From: Coenobita brevimanus
Taxonomy: Eukaryota > Arthropoda > Malacostraca > Decapoda > Coenobitidae
Direction: 5' to 3'
Assembly: GCA_032717465.1 (NCBI GenBank)
Contig: CM064658.1
Location: forward strand, 4,399,501 to 4,463,500
DNA length: 64,000 nucleotides
In this document: positions 20,793-31,844 of the stretch, in pieces
Layout of the letters: every line of letters begins with the position of its first letter
Numbering within the stretch: position 1 is the first letter of the stretch
The notes under the pieces: model-generated
Database searches by the model: none
Seen by the model: the letters and a program-made list of their open reading frames with translations, nothing else
What the model was told of the DNA's origin: nothing
Made by a program: the position numbers and the translations under genes

Positions 20793-21089
20793 AGGTAAAT
20801 TATTCGTATGTATTGCCAGCAGCCTTAATCCTTTAAGGGTAGTTGTTGTATGCAATCAGTAGCCAGAGTCTGGGGTTTGAGGATGTAGTTTCAATTCCAA
20901 TAGCTTTTCCGGCAATCTTTAAGCATCCATTACAGTAGATTTGCATTATAAGTCATATGCTAATTTTGTTTGTGTTTTAGATATAGCTAACCTTTATTCT
21001 TGTTTAAAATTGCCTTACATATAGCATTATAAGTGCAAGTTGGTGGTGGTCAAACACCCAGTCTCCATTTTTGCCCATAGGTTATGTAC

Positions 21090-21450
21090 TGTTTCATCCA
21101 TCCATCATCCAATCCTATGTTGCCCTATGAGGAGCGTGGGAAACTCGGGACTAGGCAAGTTGGTCCAGATGAGAGACCAGCCTCACTCATCCATGAGTAG
21201 CATTACGTGAGCAATAAACCCCAACCACCCCTTGGATATAAATCTTCACCGGCTCAATCCGATTGGAGCGCCTTAATTACCCACTAAACCACCAGGTGCC
21301 AAAATTTGGTTATGTGGTTACCACCCAGCGTTGTAAATGGTTTCCTGGTGTACAGGAAACCATTTGGCTTGTCACTCAGTGTAGAGTCACCCATAGGCAG
21401 AAGGAAGAGGAAAGAATGAAGGAAAGAAAGAAGAGGGAGTGTAAAGTCAC
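21090..21450 (-). mobile_element. Composite SINE-like element, tail B, head truncated
   Basis: (CATC)n start, TGCCCTATGAGGAGCGTGGG, CGCCTTAATTACCCACTAAA, TTGGTTATGTGGTTACCACC, and the GTTTCCTGGTGTACAGGAAAC core are all present. Confidence 0.7.
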
Positions 21451-21454
21451 CCGT

Positions 21455-22345
21455 AGTAAATGTGGAAAAAAGTGATGGTTATTGAATGAGAACGTGACTC
21501 CCAGTGTGATGTTACAGAAAATGGAGATAAACTGGAAATGGTGAGAGTTCAAATACCTGGGTACAGTGATAGAAGAGAGAGGAAAATGTGCAAAAGAAGT
21601 GGAAAGTAGAGTGACACAAGGAAGGAAAGTACAGTAGCTGGTGCAATGAAGGCCTTGATAAGAAACAGAGGCTTGAGTATTGTAGCTGCATGAGGCTTAC
21701 ATGAAGAAGTGTTAGTGCCAATGTTAACATCTGGATGTGAGACTATGGTGTGGCATGCAAATGAAAAGTCAAAGTGAAAGCAGTGGAGATGGGACTGCTG
21801 AGGAATGTATGTGGAGTACAGAGAGTGGATAGGATACGAAATAATGTGATTCGTGAAAAATGTGGAATGAGGAAGTCCGTGGACACCAGAATTGAAGAGA
21901 GTGTACCGAGATGGTATGGTAATGTGGAGAGAATGGATAACATTAGAGAGGTGAAAAAGGTATATCTGAGCGATTTGAAGGAGGGAGGAGGCGAGGTAGA
22001 TCAAGGAGAAGGTGGAGGGATATGGTGGATGAGTGTGTTTGGAAGTCAGTGAGGCTAGGGGACTGACAAGAGATCGAGCTGGCTGGATAAATATTGTGAG
22101 GAGAAGTGCATGATCAGGGATTTAGCACCTCTTTTTAATGTGACAGCGTCCAAACTGACTCTATCAGACGTTGTGAGAGGCTACAGAATGTGGTGAATGT
22201 TTTGGCTTGTCAGGTACAGCCAGGATTCCAGGGGCTTGAATGATGAATGAATGGAAGCGCGGCCCATTGGATTGGGCAAATTTGGGTTGTCTGGACATTG
22301 CAACTCCTCACCCTGCCCTAGGGTGGGAAAGGAGGTCCAGATGAT
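21455..22345 (+). mobile_element. LINE fragment F, post-RT region to 3' tail
   Basis: Second LINE family. The best-preserved frame, 21774-22052, reads VEMGLLRNVCGVQRVDRIRN then a VIREKCGM..RIEESVPRWYGNVERM stretch, the classic region downstream of the RT domain (LRxxxGVxRxDRxRN, RWxGHVxRM). Upstream codons for RT are recognisable but broken by stops (from 21470). Downstream, PLFNVTASKLTLSDVVRGY appears in another frame, then a 3' UTR with AATTTGGGTTGTCTGG and CACCCTGCCCTAGGGTGGGA and a (GAT)n end. Unlike the 10.6-kb LINE it has no tail A. Confidence 0.7.
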
Positions 22346-22464
22346 GATGATATAATAGTAGAAGGTTGGGGAGCAGTCATCCTCTGTCCCTGTTGTGTAT
22401 CCCTTCCCCCACTCAGTGTATTCCCCCCCCTCCCACCCCCACTCATAATAATAATAATAATCAA
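22346..22464. other. Spacer between two LINE F tails
   Basis: About 120 bp separating the opposed 3' ends; C-rich in the middle (CCCCCCCTCCCACCCCC) with flanking (GAT)n and (AAT)n from the two tails. Confidence 0.6.
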
Positions 22465-22868
22465 CATCATCCAGACCTTTCCCACCCTGGGGCAAGGTGA
22501 GGAGTAGCAACGTTCAGACAACCAAAGTTTACCCAATTCAACAGGCCACGCTCCCATTCACTCATCATTCAAGCCTTGAACATGTTCTGTAGCTTCATAT
22601 ATACCTGTCTGACAGAGTCAGTCCATAGGCTGTCACGTTAAAAAGGGGTGCCAAATCACTGGTTATGTGCTTCTCCACACAAAATTCATCCAGACCCCTC
22701 GGTTTCTTGTCAGTCCCTTAGCCTCAATAAAGTCCACACACTCATCCACCATATCCCCCTACCTTATTCTTGGCCTACCTCGCCTCCTTCAAATTTGCTC
22801 AGAGATACAGTTTTCACCACTCTACTGTCATCCATTCTCTCCACATGACCAAACCATCTCTGTACACT
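22465..22868 (-). mobile_element. LINE F 3' end, opposite orientation
   Basis: Reverse complement reads GTACAGAGATGGTTTGGTCA TGTGGAGAGAATGGATGA, then GATTTGGCACCCCTTTTTAA, then the same 3' tail as 22257-22345. It corresponds to about 21900-22345 of the + copy. The two 3' ends face each other. Confidence 0.7.
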
Positions 22869-22887
22869 GATGATGGCAATATTTTTT

Positions 22888-22927
22888 ATTGTGCTGATGA
22901 TCAATTATTTATGGTCATCAGCACAAT
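22888..22927. other. 13-bp-stem hairpin
   Basis: ATTGTGCTGATGA and TCATCAGCACAAT are perfect complements around a 14-nt AT-rich loop. No T-run follows, so it is not terminator-like. Confidence 0.6.
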
Positions 22928-23084
22928 AAGAAATACCATCATATTCATCAACATGATGTTTTTCCTGCTGTTGTACAAGAACATAAGGGCCCATATTGTC
23001 ATCGGTTAAGGAAACTTTCTAAAATCTCTTCTTAAGAAGTTGTTCTGTTTATTACTCTAGTAACAGTTTCTCTCCCCCTACCAG

Positions 23085-23182
23085 GCTGCAGCAATCCACC
23101 CCCTATTGTCCAAGCTTCGCAATTCACTGCTTTCATCATCTGTCATATCATCACTTGCTCATGTTTTATTTATTGACCATAG
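23085..23182 (+). other. Exon-like segment, 98 bp
   Basis: Preceded by an excellent pyrimidine tract and acceptor (GTTTCTCTCCCCCTACCAG) and followed by CATAG|gtagaa. The frame starting at the first base is open (AAAIHPLLSKLRNSLLSSS then VISSLAHVLFIDH). I recognise no family. Confidence 0.25.
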
Positions 23183-24635
23183 GTAGAAGGTGGTCATGCA
23201 TATACAGTACTGTACTATAGGTGTTTTGTACATATAAATGGTTGCATATTAATTGCAGTGGACTATAATACTTATGAACAGGATATTTTTACATTGAAAG
23301 TTTTGTGTTTGGGGGACTATCAACACTGCATTTTTTTTTTTTTTTTTCCAGGTTAATACATAAATAACAAACATGCTTAATGCTCGGCATGTATCTTAGA
23401 CAAAGACATGAGTTGTGGATTTTTCCTAAATGCTCCATTGCCAATTTCTATTAACCTTTGCATCAGGAGGATAATTTTCTAAAGCTATTACTAGTATTTC
23501 ATTCATACTAAGTCATTGATATTTCCAGGCAAAAAATTAAAGTAGCTTTTAAGCACCTCACATTAAATTTTTACCAAGGCCATTCAGTATGGGGCATAAA
23601 ATGTTTGTTTTCAGAGACAACACTGCAAAAGCCAGTCAGTTTCCCGTTAGTTTCTTATGATGGCCTGAATAATGTAAAATAGATTCATAAAGGCTTCAAA
23701 GAATGTCTGAATAATAGTATGTCTGAATGCACAACTAATATTACTAAACTATTTTTACTCTAAGTTGGCCTAAAATTCGCTTCTCTTCCATTTTCATTGT
23801 ACAGTATTTGTAACGGGATTACCTAGAATATTGTGCTAGTCAGAAGGAAGTGCTATGAAAATGATGGGTTTCTGGCATTGATCCATCCATCCATCATCCA
23901 GTCCTACATTTCCCCATGAGGAGCGTAGGAAAACTACAAGAAATTAAGCTACGCAATTATGAAAATTGGGCCAAGTTAAGGTGAAGTGAGTATAGCCATG
24001 TACCCTATACGGTATGTGTAGTAAATGAATGTGACTTTGTAGAAGTAAACACCCGTATGTACTTTTTTAAAATATTGTTTCAGTTGCCTGTCTATACCCA
24101 TTTTACCTTAACTTGGTCCAAATTTCTTTCAGTCTTCTGTTCTTGTACTGTTTGGAGTACAGCCGTATGTGATGCTGGTATTGTCTGTTATACCATTCTT
24201 CTGTATCACTGTATAATGTACATATTAGTGTATAATGCAACACTAAAGTTGCCACTACTCAAGCTGGTGGCAAAATAATAGTAACAACAGCATATGGAAA
24301 GACGTCAAAACTTACATATTTTATCCATCCATCCATCCATCATCCAGTCCTACATTGCCCCATGAGGAGCGTAGGAGACCAGGGCTAGGCAGTTGGTCCC
24401 GACATTTAAGATGAGAGTGACCAGCCTCACTCATCCCTGAGTGGCATTACATGAGCAATCAACCCCAACTGAACAATTCTGAGACCAAATAATTACCAGT
24501 ATATTGTAGTGGCATCTTTAGTATTACAAATTGTAGCCATAGTATATAGCTACCACACACTGTTTAGTTAGACCTTTACCGTATGTTAAAAGTTTACCCC
24601 CTACACTTTATGCAGGAGAGAGAGGCAGGGTAAAC
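23183..24635. other. AT-rich sequence with two tail B scraps
   Basis: Tail B fragments lie at 23882-23935 and 24320-24475, both minus orientation, starting with (CATC)n and TTCCCCATGAGGAGCGTAGG-like sequence. A T-run at 23332-23348. Otherwise nothing recognised. Confidence 0.5.
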
Positions 24636-24689
<54 letters not shown>

Positions 24690-24718
24690 CGAAAGATAGG
24701 TACAAATAACAAGGGGAA

Positions 24719-24772
<54 letters not shown>

Positions 24773-25177
24773 CAGAGAGAGAGAGAGAGAGAGGGTACAA
24801 ATAACAAGGGGAAATGGTGTGTGTGTGTGTGTGTGTTGTAGAGAGAGGAAGGGGCAGACGTATGAAAAAGGGATGACAGTTAAGGAGGGGACATATAATA
24901 AACGGATAGAGAGAGGGAGAAGGGAGAAATTAAATGGTACATAAAATGAGAAATGGGACGTGTGTGTGTGTGTTAAGGGAGAGATGTATGATAAAGGAAT
25001 ATTAGAGAGATGGGGGGGTATGTATAAGGGGAGATAGGGTGAGAGAGAGGAGGGGGACCATATAAGGGGGGATGGGGTGTGAGAGAGAGAGGGTAAATAT
25101 AAGGGGAGATGGAGAGAATTAGAGTGGGGGCAGGGTACATATATATAGAGAGAGAGACAGAGAGAGTGGGGGCGGGT

Positions 25178-25210
<33 letters not shown>

Positions 25211-25305
25211 TGAGTATTAAGGGCAAGACAGGTGTGATAAGGGGAGATGGGATGTCAGAGAGAGAGAGAGCGTTACAGGTGGGGGGGGGGGATTCTTTCC
25301 TCAAT
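24636..25305. repeat. (GT)n and (GA)n microsatellite cluster
   Basis: (GT)n at 24639-24670, 24721-24771 and 24815-24836, each followed by (GA)n; then a G/A-rich tract to 25290 with a duplicated (TA)n-(GA)n unit at 25138-25215. The CACACA/HTHT open frames here are artefacts. Confidence 0.9.
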
Positions 25306-25369
25306 TTATGGCCCAGAAAAAATACAAAATGCTTTCTGTGCACTCACCCTCGCCATATAAAGATATAAT

Positions 25370-25699
25370 ACTGGATGGTTTAGTAGTAGTAGTAGTTCAT
25401 CTGAAATGTGAACCCAGTGGACTGCAGGTTGGAATTATTGTGTAATGCTGATTATTATTTTTCCACCAATTACCAGTAATTTATCACTAAATTGTCTCAG
25501 ACTTCCTCCCCATATCCCATACCCTTTGTCATCCTCCTATTATCCTGCCCTCCCCCCCCCCCAGCCATTTCGTCTTCCCTTTCTCATTATCGAGATTTGC
25601 TAGAAAAATAAGTTACACAGTTTCAGCCTGCAGTCCACTGGGTTCACATTTCAGATGAACTTGTGACTAGAACTACTACCACCACTAAAACCATCCAGT
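25370..25699. mobile_element. Foldback element with ~60-bp inverted ends (repeat D)
   Basis: Begins ACTGGATGGTTT(AGT)n then CATCTGAAATGTGAACCCAG; ends with the reverse complement CTGGGTTCACATTTCAGATG ... AACCATCCAGT. The arms are repeat D pieces; the middle is unrelated. No flanking duplication identified. Confidence 0.55.
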
Positions 25700-25969
25700 C
25701 TGGAATTTTGATATGGTGTGGCTGAGTCCACAGAGAGCATCTTTACTTTTTTTCTGGGTTATGAATTGTGAAAAGAACCCCCCCCCCCCGACTCACTCTC
25801 CATTAACATTTACCCCCCTTCATTATTTACATCCTTTTTCATAGTCATGAACCTCATACACAATGTAACTTGAATCTCAAACGTGTTGAACACTGGAGTA
25901 CAAAATAAAATGGTGGAAATACTACGTACCCTGTTTCCTGTATCCTCTGAAGTAGTGTAGAAGACAATA

Positions 25970-26150
25970 TTTACCAGGCTCATGGGCGAATAGGGGGGAA
26001 TAAGGCCTTGGTGTTCAGCTGTGGTAAAATTAGTTCACATATTTTCTACCAGATGGCAGCACTGGTAAAAAGTTGCACATATTTGCCAACAGATGGCAGC
26101 ACCGTCGAATCCGATAGGCGACGGTGGCGCCATCTACCAGGCTAAAAATC
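25970..26150. promoter_or_regulatory. Cluster of AGATGGC (CTCF-like) motifs outside the palindrome
   Basis: CCAGATGGCAGCACTGG (26049), CAACAGATGGCAGCACC (26088) and GGTAGATGGCGCCACC (minus, 26123-26138). The last agrees with the AGATGGCGC core known for Drosophila CTCF. The flanking text (TTCAGC..TGGTA) is a diverged copy of the palindrome arm next door. Binding is unproven. Confidence 0.35.
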
Positions 26151-26160
26151 AGGGGGGGGG

Positions 26161-26503
26161 GGCATCAATAGGGCATCATAAGGCCCGGGCGTTCAGCAGT
26201 GGTACAAGCTTCCAATTTTGGCCACCAGATGGCAGCACCAGTCTTCTCAGGAACAGGAAAACATAAGACCCCTTCCCTGTGCAACCAAAAATAGTTCAAA
26301 GAATGACTAATAGATGGCAGCACTAACAATGTCTGGTGCTGCCATCTATTGGTCATCCTTTGAACTATTTTTGGTTGCACAGGGAATGGGTCTTATGTTT
26401 TCCTGTTCCTGAGAAGACTGGTGCTGCCATCTGGTGGCCAAAATTGGAAGCTTGTACCACTGCTGAACACCTGAGCCTTAAGATTCCCTATTGCTATATC
26501 CTG
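26161..26503. mobile_element. Palindromic element, arms ~165 bp, with CTCF-like motifs
   Basis: Left arm 26161-26322 and right arm 26334-26503 are inverted copies with few mismatches through GTTCAGCAGTGGTACAAGCT, TTTTGGCCACCAGATGGCAG, CTTCTCAGGAACAGGAAAAC and GTGCAACCAAAAATAGTTCA. About 11 bp separate the arms. Each arm holds two AGATGGCAGCA motifs. The right arm runs into an A/T run (26514-26527). It looks like a foldback MITE or a tail-to-tail pair. Confidence 0.8.
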
Positions 26504-26604
26504 GAACTCGCCATTTTTTTTTTTTTTCCGTTCTCCTATACATATATTGGAATTAAAACAAACAGAAGACGACTTTATTTGAATAGGCGAAAATATTATT
26601 GAAT

Positions 26605-29600
26605 AAAGACACGAGGAGGAAGAGGAGGAGAAGCGGAAGAGGGGGGACGAACAGGAGGAGGACAAGGATTAGGAAGACGAAGATTAGGAGGGGGCGAGGA
26701 TTAGGAGGGGGAAGAGGATTAGGAGGGGGCAAGGATTAGGAGGGGGCAAGAATTATGAGGGGGAAGAGGATTAGGAGAGGGACGAGGATTAGGAGGGGAA
26801 AGAGGATTAGGAGGGGGCAAGGATCAGGAGGGGGAAGAGGATTAGTAGGGGGACGAGGATAAGGAGGGGGCAAGGATTAGGAGGGGGCAAGGATTAGGAG
26901 GGGGCATGGATTAGGAGGGGGACGAGGATAAGGAGGGGGCAAGGATTAGGAGGGGGCAAGGATTAGGAGGGGGACGAGGATTAGGAGGGGGAAGATGATT
27001 AGGAGGGGGCAAGGATTAGGAGGGGGCAAGGATTACGAGGGGGAAGAGGATTACGAGGGGGAAGAGGATTACGAGGGGGACGAGGATTAAAAGGAGGACG
27101 AGGATAAGGGGGGATGAAGGGGAGGAGGATGAGGGGACAGTGAGAGGGGACGAAGGTGAGGGGCAAGAGAGGGGACGAGAATGAGGAGGGGGGATGAGGA
27201 GAAGTGAGGATGAGAGGGAGGAAAAGGGGACAGAGGAGATGAGGAGGGAGAGAAGAGGGGATGAGAAGGAGGGGACGGAGAGAGGATTAGGAGGGGAAGG
27301 AGAGGGGATGAGGAGGAGGGAGAGATGGGATGAGGAGGGGGAGGAAGGGACGAGAAGAAGGGGGAGGAGAGGGGACGAGGAGGAGGGGGAGGAGTTTTAG
27401 GGATGGAAGAGGAAGGGGGACGAGATGGAAGAGGAAAGGGGACGAGGGGGAAGAGGAAGGGGGACGAGGGGGAAGAGGAAGGGGGATGAGGGGGAAGAGG
27501 AAGGGGGACGAGGGGGAAGAGGAAGGGGGACGAAGGGCAGAAGAGGAGGATGAAGAGGTTGAGAGGGGGTGGGGGTGAGGAGGATGAGGGGATGGGGGAG
27601 AGGATGAGGAGGAGGGGAGGTGGGGGAAAGGAAAGATAAGGATGAGGGGGATGGGGCAGAGCATGAGGGGGTGGGAGAGAGGATGAGAGGGGTGGGAGAG
27701 GATGAGGGGGTGGGGGTAAGATAAGGATGAGGGGAGTGAGGGAGAGGATGAGGATGAGGGGGGTGAGGGAGAGGATGATTACGAAGGGGGAGGTGGAGGA
27801 TGAGGAAGAGGGGGGTGGGGGAGAGAATGATAATGAGGGGGTGGGGGAAGAGGATGATGTGATGAGGGGGATGGAGGAAGAGGAGGAGGAGGATGAACGG
27901 GCTGGGGGAGAGGATGAGGAGGTGGAGGAAAGAGGAGGATGAGAACGAGGGGGTAGGGGAGAGGATGAGGACGAGGGGGGAAGGGGAAGATGCGGAAAGG
28001 GGGGTGGGGGAGAGAATGATGATGCGAGGGGTGGGGGAGAGAGGAGGATGAGATGAGGAGGGTGGGGGAGAGGGTGAGGGGGGTGGGGGGAGAGGGATGA
28101 GGAAGAGGGGGGTGGGAAAGAGGATGACGAAGAGGGGGGTGGGAAAGAGGATGACGATAAGAGGGGTGGGGAAGAGGATGAGGATGAGGGGGATGGGGGA
28201 GGAGGAGGACGAGGAGGGGGATGGGGGAGGAGGAGGACGAGGAGGGGGTGGGGGAAGAGAAGGAGGAGGGGGGTGAGGGAAAAGGAGGATGAGGGGGTGA
28301 GGGAAAAGGAGGATGAGGGGGGTGGGGGAAGAGGAGGATGAGGGGGGTGGGGGAGGAGAGGAGGGGGGAGTATGATGACAAGGTGGAGGAGAAGAGGGGA
28401 GAAGGGGGAAAGAAGAGACGGAGGGGATGATGATGATGATGATGATGAGGAGGAGGAGGAGGAGGAGGAGGGGGGGGACGACGAGGAGGCTGGCACTGAG
28501 GAAGAGGTGATATGAGGAGAAGGGGGAAGGAGGACGAGGAGATGGGGATGGAGGAAGAAGAGAAGGGGAAGGGGGCACGAGGAGGAGGAGATGGGGAGGG
28601 GGAAAGACGAGAAGGGAAGGTGGGGAGGAAGTTGGCACTGAGAGATGGAGGAAGAAGGTTGGCACTGAGGGAGAGGAGGAGTAGGTTGGCACTGAGAGAG
28701 AAGAGAAGGAGGAAGGTTGGCAATGAGGGAGAAAAGGAGGAGGAGGAAGGTTGGCACTGAGGGAGAGGAGGAGGAGGTTGGCACTGAAGGAGAGGAGGAG
28801 GAGGAAGGTTGGCAATGAGGGAGAGGAAGAGGAGGAGGTTGACACTGAAGGAGAGGAGGAGGAGGAAGGTTGGCACTGAGGGAGAGGAAGAGGAGGTTGG
28901 CACTGAGGGAGAGGAGGAGGAGGAAGGTTGACACTGAGGGAGAGGAGGAGGAGGTTGGCACTGAGGGAGAGGAGGAGGAGGTTGGCACTGAGGGAGAGGA
29001 GGAGGAGGAAGGTTGACACTGAGGGAGAGGAGGAGGAGGTTGGCACTGAGGGAGAGGAGGAGGAGGTTGACACTGAGGGAGAGGAGGAGGAAGGTTGGCA
29101 CTGAGGGAGAGGAGGAGGAGGTTGACACTGAGGGAGAGGAGGAGGAAGGTTGGCACTGAGGGAGAGGAGGAGGAGGTTGACACTGAGGGAGAGGAGGAGG
29201 AGGTTGACACTGAAGGAGAGGAGGAGGAGGAAGGTTGGCACTGAGGGAGAGGAGGAGGAGGTTGGCACTGAGGGAGAGGAGGAGGAGGTTGGCACTGAGG
29301 GAGAGGAGGAGGAGGAAGGTTGGCACTGAGGGAGAGGAGGAGGAGGTTGGCACTGAGGGAGAGGAGGAGGTTGGCACTGAGGGAGAGGAGGAGGAGGTTG
29401 GCACTGAGGGAGAGGAGGAGGAGGTTGGCACTGAGGGAGAGGAGGAGGAGGTTGGCACTGAGGGAGAGGAGGAGGAGGTTGGCACTGAGGGAGAGGAGGA
29501 GGAGGTTGGCACTGAGGGAGAGGAGGAGGAGGTTGGCACTGAGGGAGAGGAGGAGGTTGGCACTGAGGGAGAGGAGGAGGTTGGCACTGAGGGAGAGGAG

Positions 29601-31440
29601 GAGGAGGTTGGCACTGAGGGAGAGGAGGAGGAGGTTGGCACTGAGGGAGAGGAGGAGGAGGTTGGCACTGAGGGAGAGGGGGAGGAGGTTGGCACTGAGG
29701 GAGAGGAGGAGGAGGTTGGCACTGAGGGAGAGGAGGAGGATGGTTGGCACTGAGGGAGAGGAGGAGTAGGTTAGCACTGAGAGAGGAGGAGGAGGTTGGC
29801 ACTAAGGGAGAGGAGGAGGAGGTTGGCACTGAGGGAGAGGAGGAGGATGGCACTGAGGGAGAGGAGGAGTAGGATGGTTGGCACTGAGGGAGAGGAGGAG
29901 TAGGATGGTTGGCACTGAGGGAGAGGAGGAGTAGGATGGTTGGCACTGAGGGAGAGGAGAAGTAGGTTAGCACTGAGAGAGGAGGAGGAGGTTGGCACTG
30001 AGGGAGAAGAGGAGGAGGAGCAGGAAGGTTGGCACTGAGGGAGAGGAGGAGGAGGAGGTTGACACTGAGGGAGAGGAGGAGGAGGAGGATGGCACTGCAG
30101 GAGAGGAGGAGGAGGTTGGCAATGAGGGAGAAGAGGAGGAGGAGGAGGTTGTTGGCACTAACGGAGAGGAGGAGGAGGAAAAGGTGGAGGAGGTTGGCAC
30201 TAAGGGAGAGGAGGAGGAGGAAAAAGAGGAGGAGGAGGTTGGCACTAAGGGAGAGGAGGAGGAGGAAAAAGAGGAGGAGGAGGCTGGCACTTAGGGAGAG
30301 GGGGAGGAGGAAAAAGAGGAGGAGGAGGCTGGCACTTAGGGAGAGGGGGAGGAGGAGGAGGTTGGCACTGAGGGAGAGGAGGAGGAGGAGGAGGAGGAGG
30401 AGGAGGAGGAGGAGGTTGGCACTGAGGGAAAGAAGGAGGAGGAGGAGGAGGAGGAGGAGGTTGGCACTGAGGGAAAGAAGGAGGAGGAGGAGGAGGTTGG
30501 CACTGAGGGAGAGGAGGAGGAGGAGGAGGAGGTTGGCACTGCGGGAGAGGAGGAGGAGGAGGAGGTTGGCACTGCGGGAGAGGAGAAATACGTTGGCAAT
30601 GAGGGAGAGGAGGAGGAGGAGGAAGAGGTTGGCGCTGAGGGAGAGAAGGAGGAGGAAGGTTGGCACTGAGGGAAAGGAGGAGGAGGTTGGCACTAAGGGA
30701 AAGGAGGAGGAGGAAGGCTGACACCGAGGAAGAGGAGGAGGAGGAAGGTTGGCACTGAGAGAAGGGAGGAGGAGGAAGGCTGACACCGAGGAAGAGGAGG
30801 AGGAGGAAGGTTGGCACTGAGGGAGAGGAGAAGGTTGACACTGAGGAAGAGGAGGAGGAAAGTTGGCAATGAGTGAGAGGAGGAGGTTGGCACTGTGGGA
30901 AAGGAGGAGGTGGAGGCTGGCACTGAGGGAGAGGAGGAGGAGGAGGAGGAGGAGGTTGGCACTGAGAGGGGGTAGGATTAGGAGGAGGAAATTGGCACTG
31001 AGAAGGATCAGGATTAGGATTAGGTGGTTGGCACCGAGAGGGGGATAGGATTAGGAGGAGGCTGGCACTGAAGGGAGGTAGGATTAGGAGAAGGAGGAGG
31101 TTGGCACTGAGGGGGTAGGATTAGGAGGAGGAGGAGTTTGGCACTGAGGGGGGCGGAAATTAGGAGGAGGAGGAGGTTGGTACTGAGAGGGGGGTAGGAT
31201 TAGGAGGCTGGCACTGAGGTCTCAGAGGGTGGGTAGGATTAGGAGGAGGAGGAGGAGGTTGGCACTGAGAGGGGGGGTAGGATTTAGGAGGTTGGCACTG
31301 AGGGGAGTAGGATAAGGAGGAGGTTGATACTAAGTGGAGGATGGATAAGGATTAGGAGGTTGGCACTGAGAAGGTAAGATTAGGATGAGGAGGAGGTTGG
31401 CATCGAGAGTGGGTAGGATTAGGTGTAGGTTGAGGAGGAA
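26605..31440. repeat. 4.8-kb polypurine minisatellite block
   Basis: The + strand is almost entirely G and A. Three zones: 26660-27110, a 17-bp unit GGATTAGGAGGGGGCAA; 27110-28620, irregular GGGGA/GAGGAGGA; 28625-31440, a unit of 27 bp (GTTGGCACTGAGGGAGAGG then AGGAGGAG) with 30-36-bp variants. Because 27 is a multiple of 3, all frames stay open: minus-strand frames of 896, 647 and 1129 codons and + frames rich in EGEEEE or LRERRRR result. There are no signal, domain or splice features, so I call no gene. Confidence 0.95.
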
Positions 31441-31453
31441 GGAGGCAACTCAC

Positions 31454-31521
31454 CTAGAGGTGTCTTGTGTTTCAGGGCGGTTTGATCTGCTGGTGCGGAC
31501 GTGGGTGTGGCAGTGCGGGTG
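31454..31521 (-). other. Exon-like cassette, copy 1 (68 bp)
   Basis: Minus strand: TTGCCTCATTTCAG acceptor, 68 bp, then CTCTAG|gtgagt donor. Two frames are open; one is Thr/Ala/Pro-rich (TRTATPTSAPADQTALKHK), the other His/Arg-rich. A diverged homologue with both splice sites kept is at 43591-43660. Unknown protein; could also be a decayed duplicated exon. Confidence 0.4.
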
Positions 31522-31556
31522 CTGAAATGAGGCAATAGTAAATTAAATACCTATTA

Positions 31557-31600
<44 letters not shown>
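31557..31600. repeat. (CA)n microsatellite, repeated in the duplicate at 33506-33543
   Basis: About twenty CA units after CTATTAATTA; the duplicate copy differs in length. Confidence 0.95.
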
Positions 31601-31601
<1 letters not shown>

Positions 31602-31844
31602 TAACATCCTATTGCATACTGTTTGTACCTCATCATGTATTTTATTACCTGACTCGTCCTACCAGCACACAATTTAAGGAGTCCTTGATTAGTAAAAGGG
31701 TTGAACCAAATGTCTATCCTAAACTATATAAGTCATGGAAATAGCAATACCAAAATATCTGTGGGCACCATTACGTGAGAGAGACGATTGAGAAGTGAAG
31801 GAGAGTAGGCGTTTTGATGTGGTGGTAAGCACATGAAATGACAG

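Noticed and set aside
24594..25343. Short frames of HTHTHT and SLSLSL type
   Set aside because: Pure (GT)n/(GA)n translation.
26660..27110. GGATTAGG units suggesting an arthropod (TTAGG)n telomere
   Set aside because: The unit is 17 bp with GGGGGCAA between; there is no uninterrupted TTAGG run.
27087..30841. Minus-strand frames of 896, 647 and 1129 codons and + frames of 150-230 codons
   Set aside because: They are translations of 27-bp-period minisatellites, overlap each other in several frames, and lack any domain, signal or splice structure.
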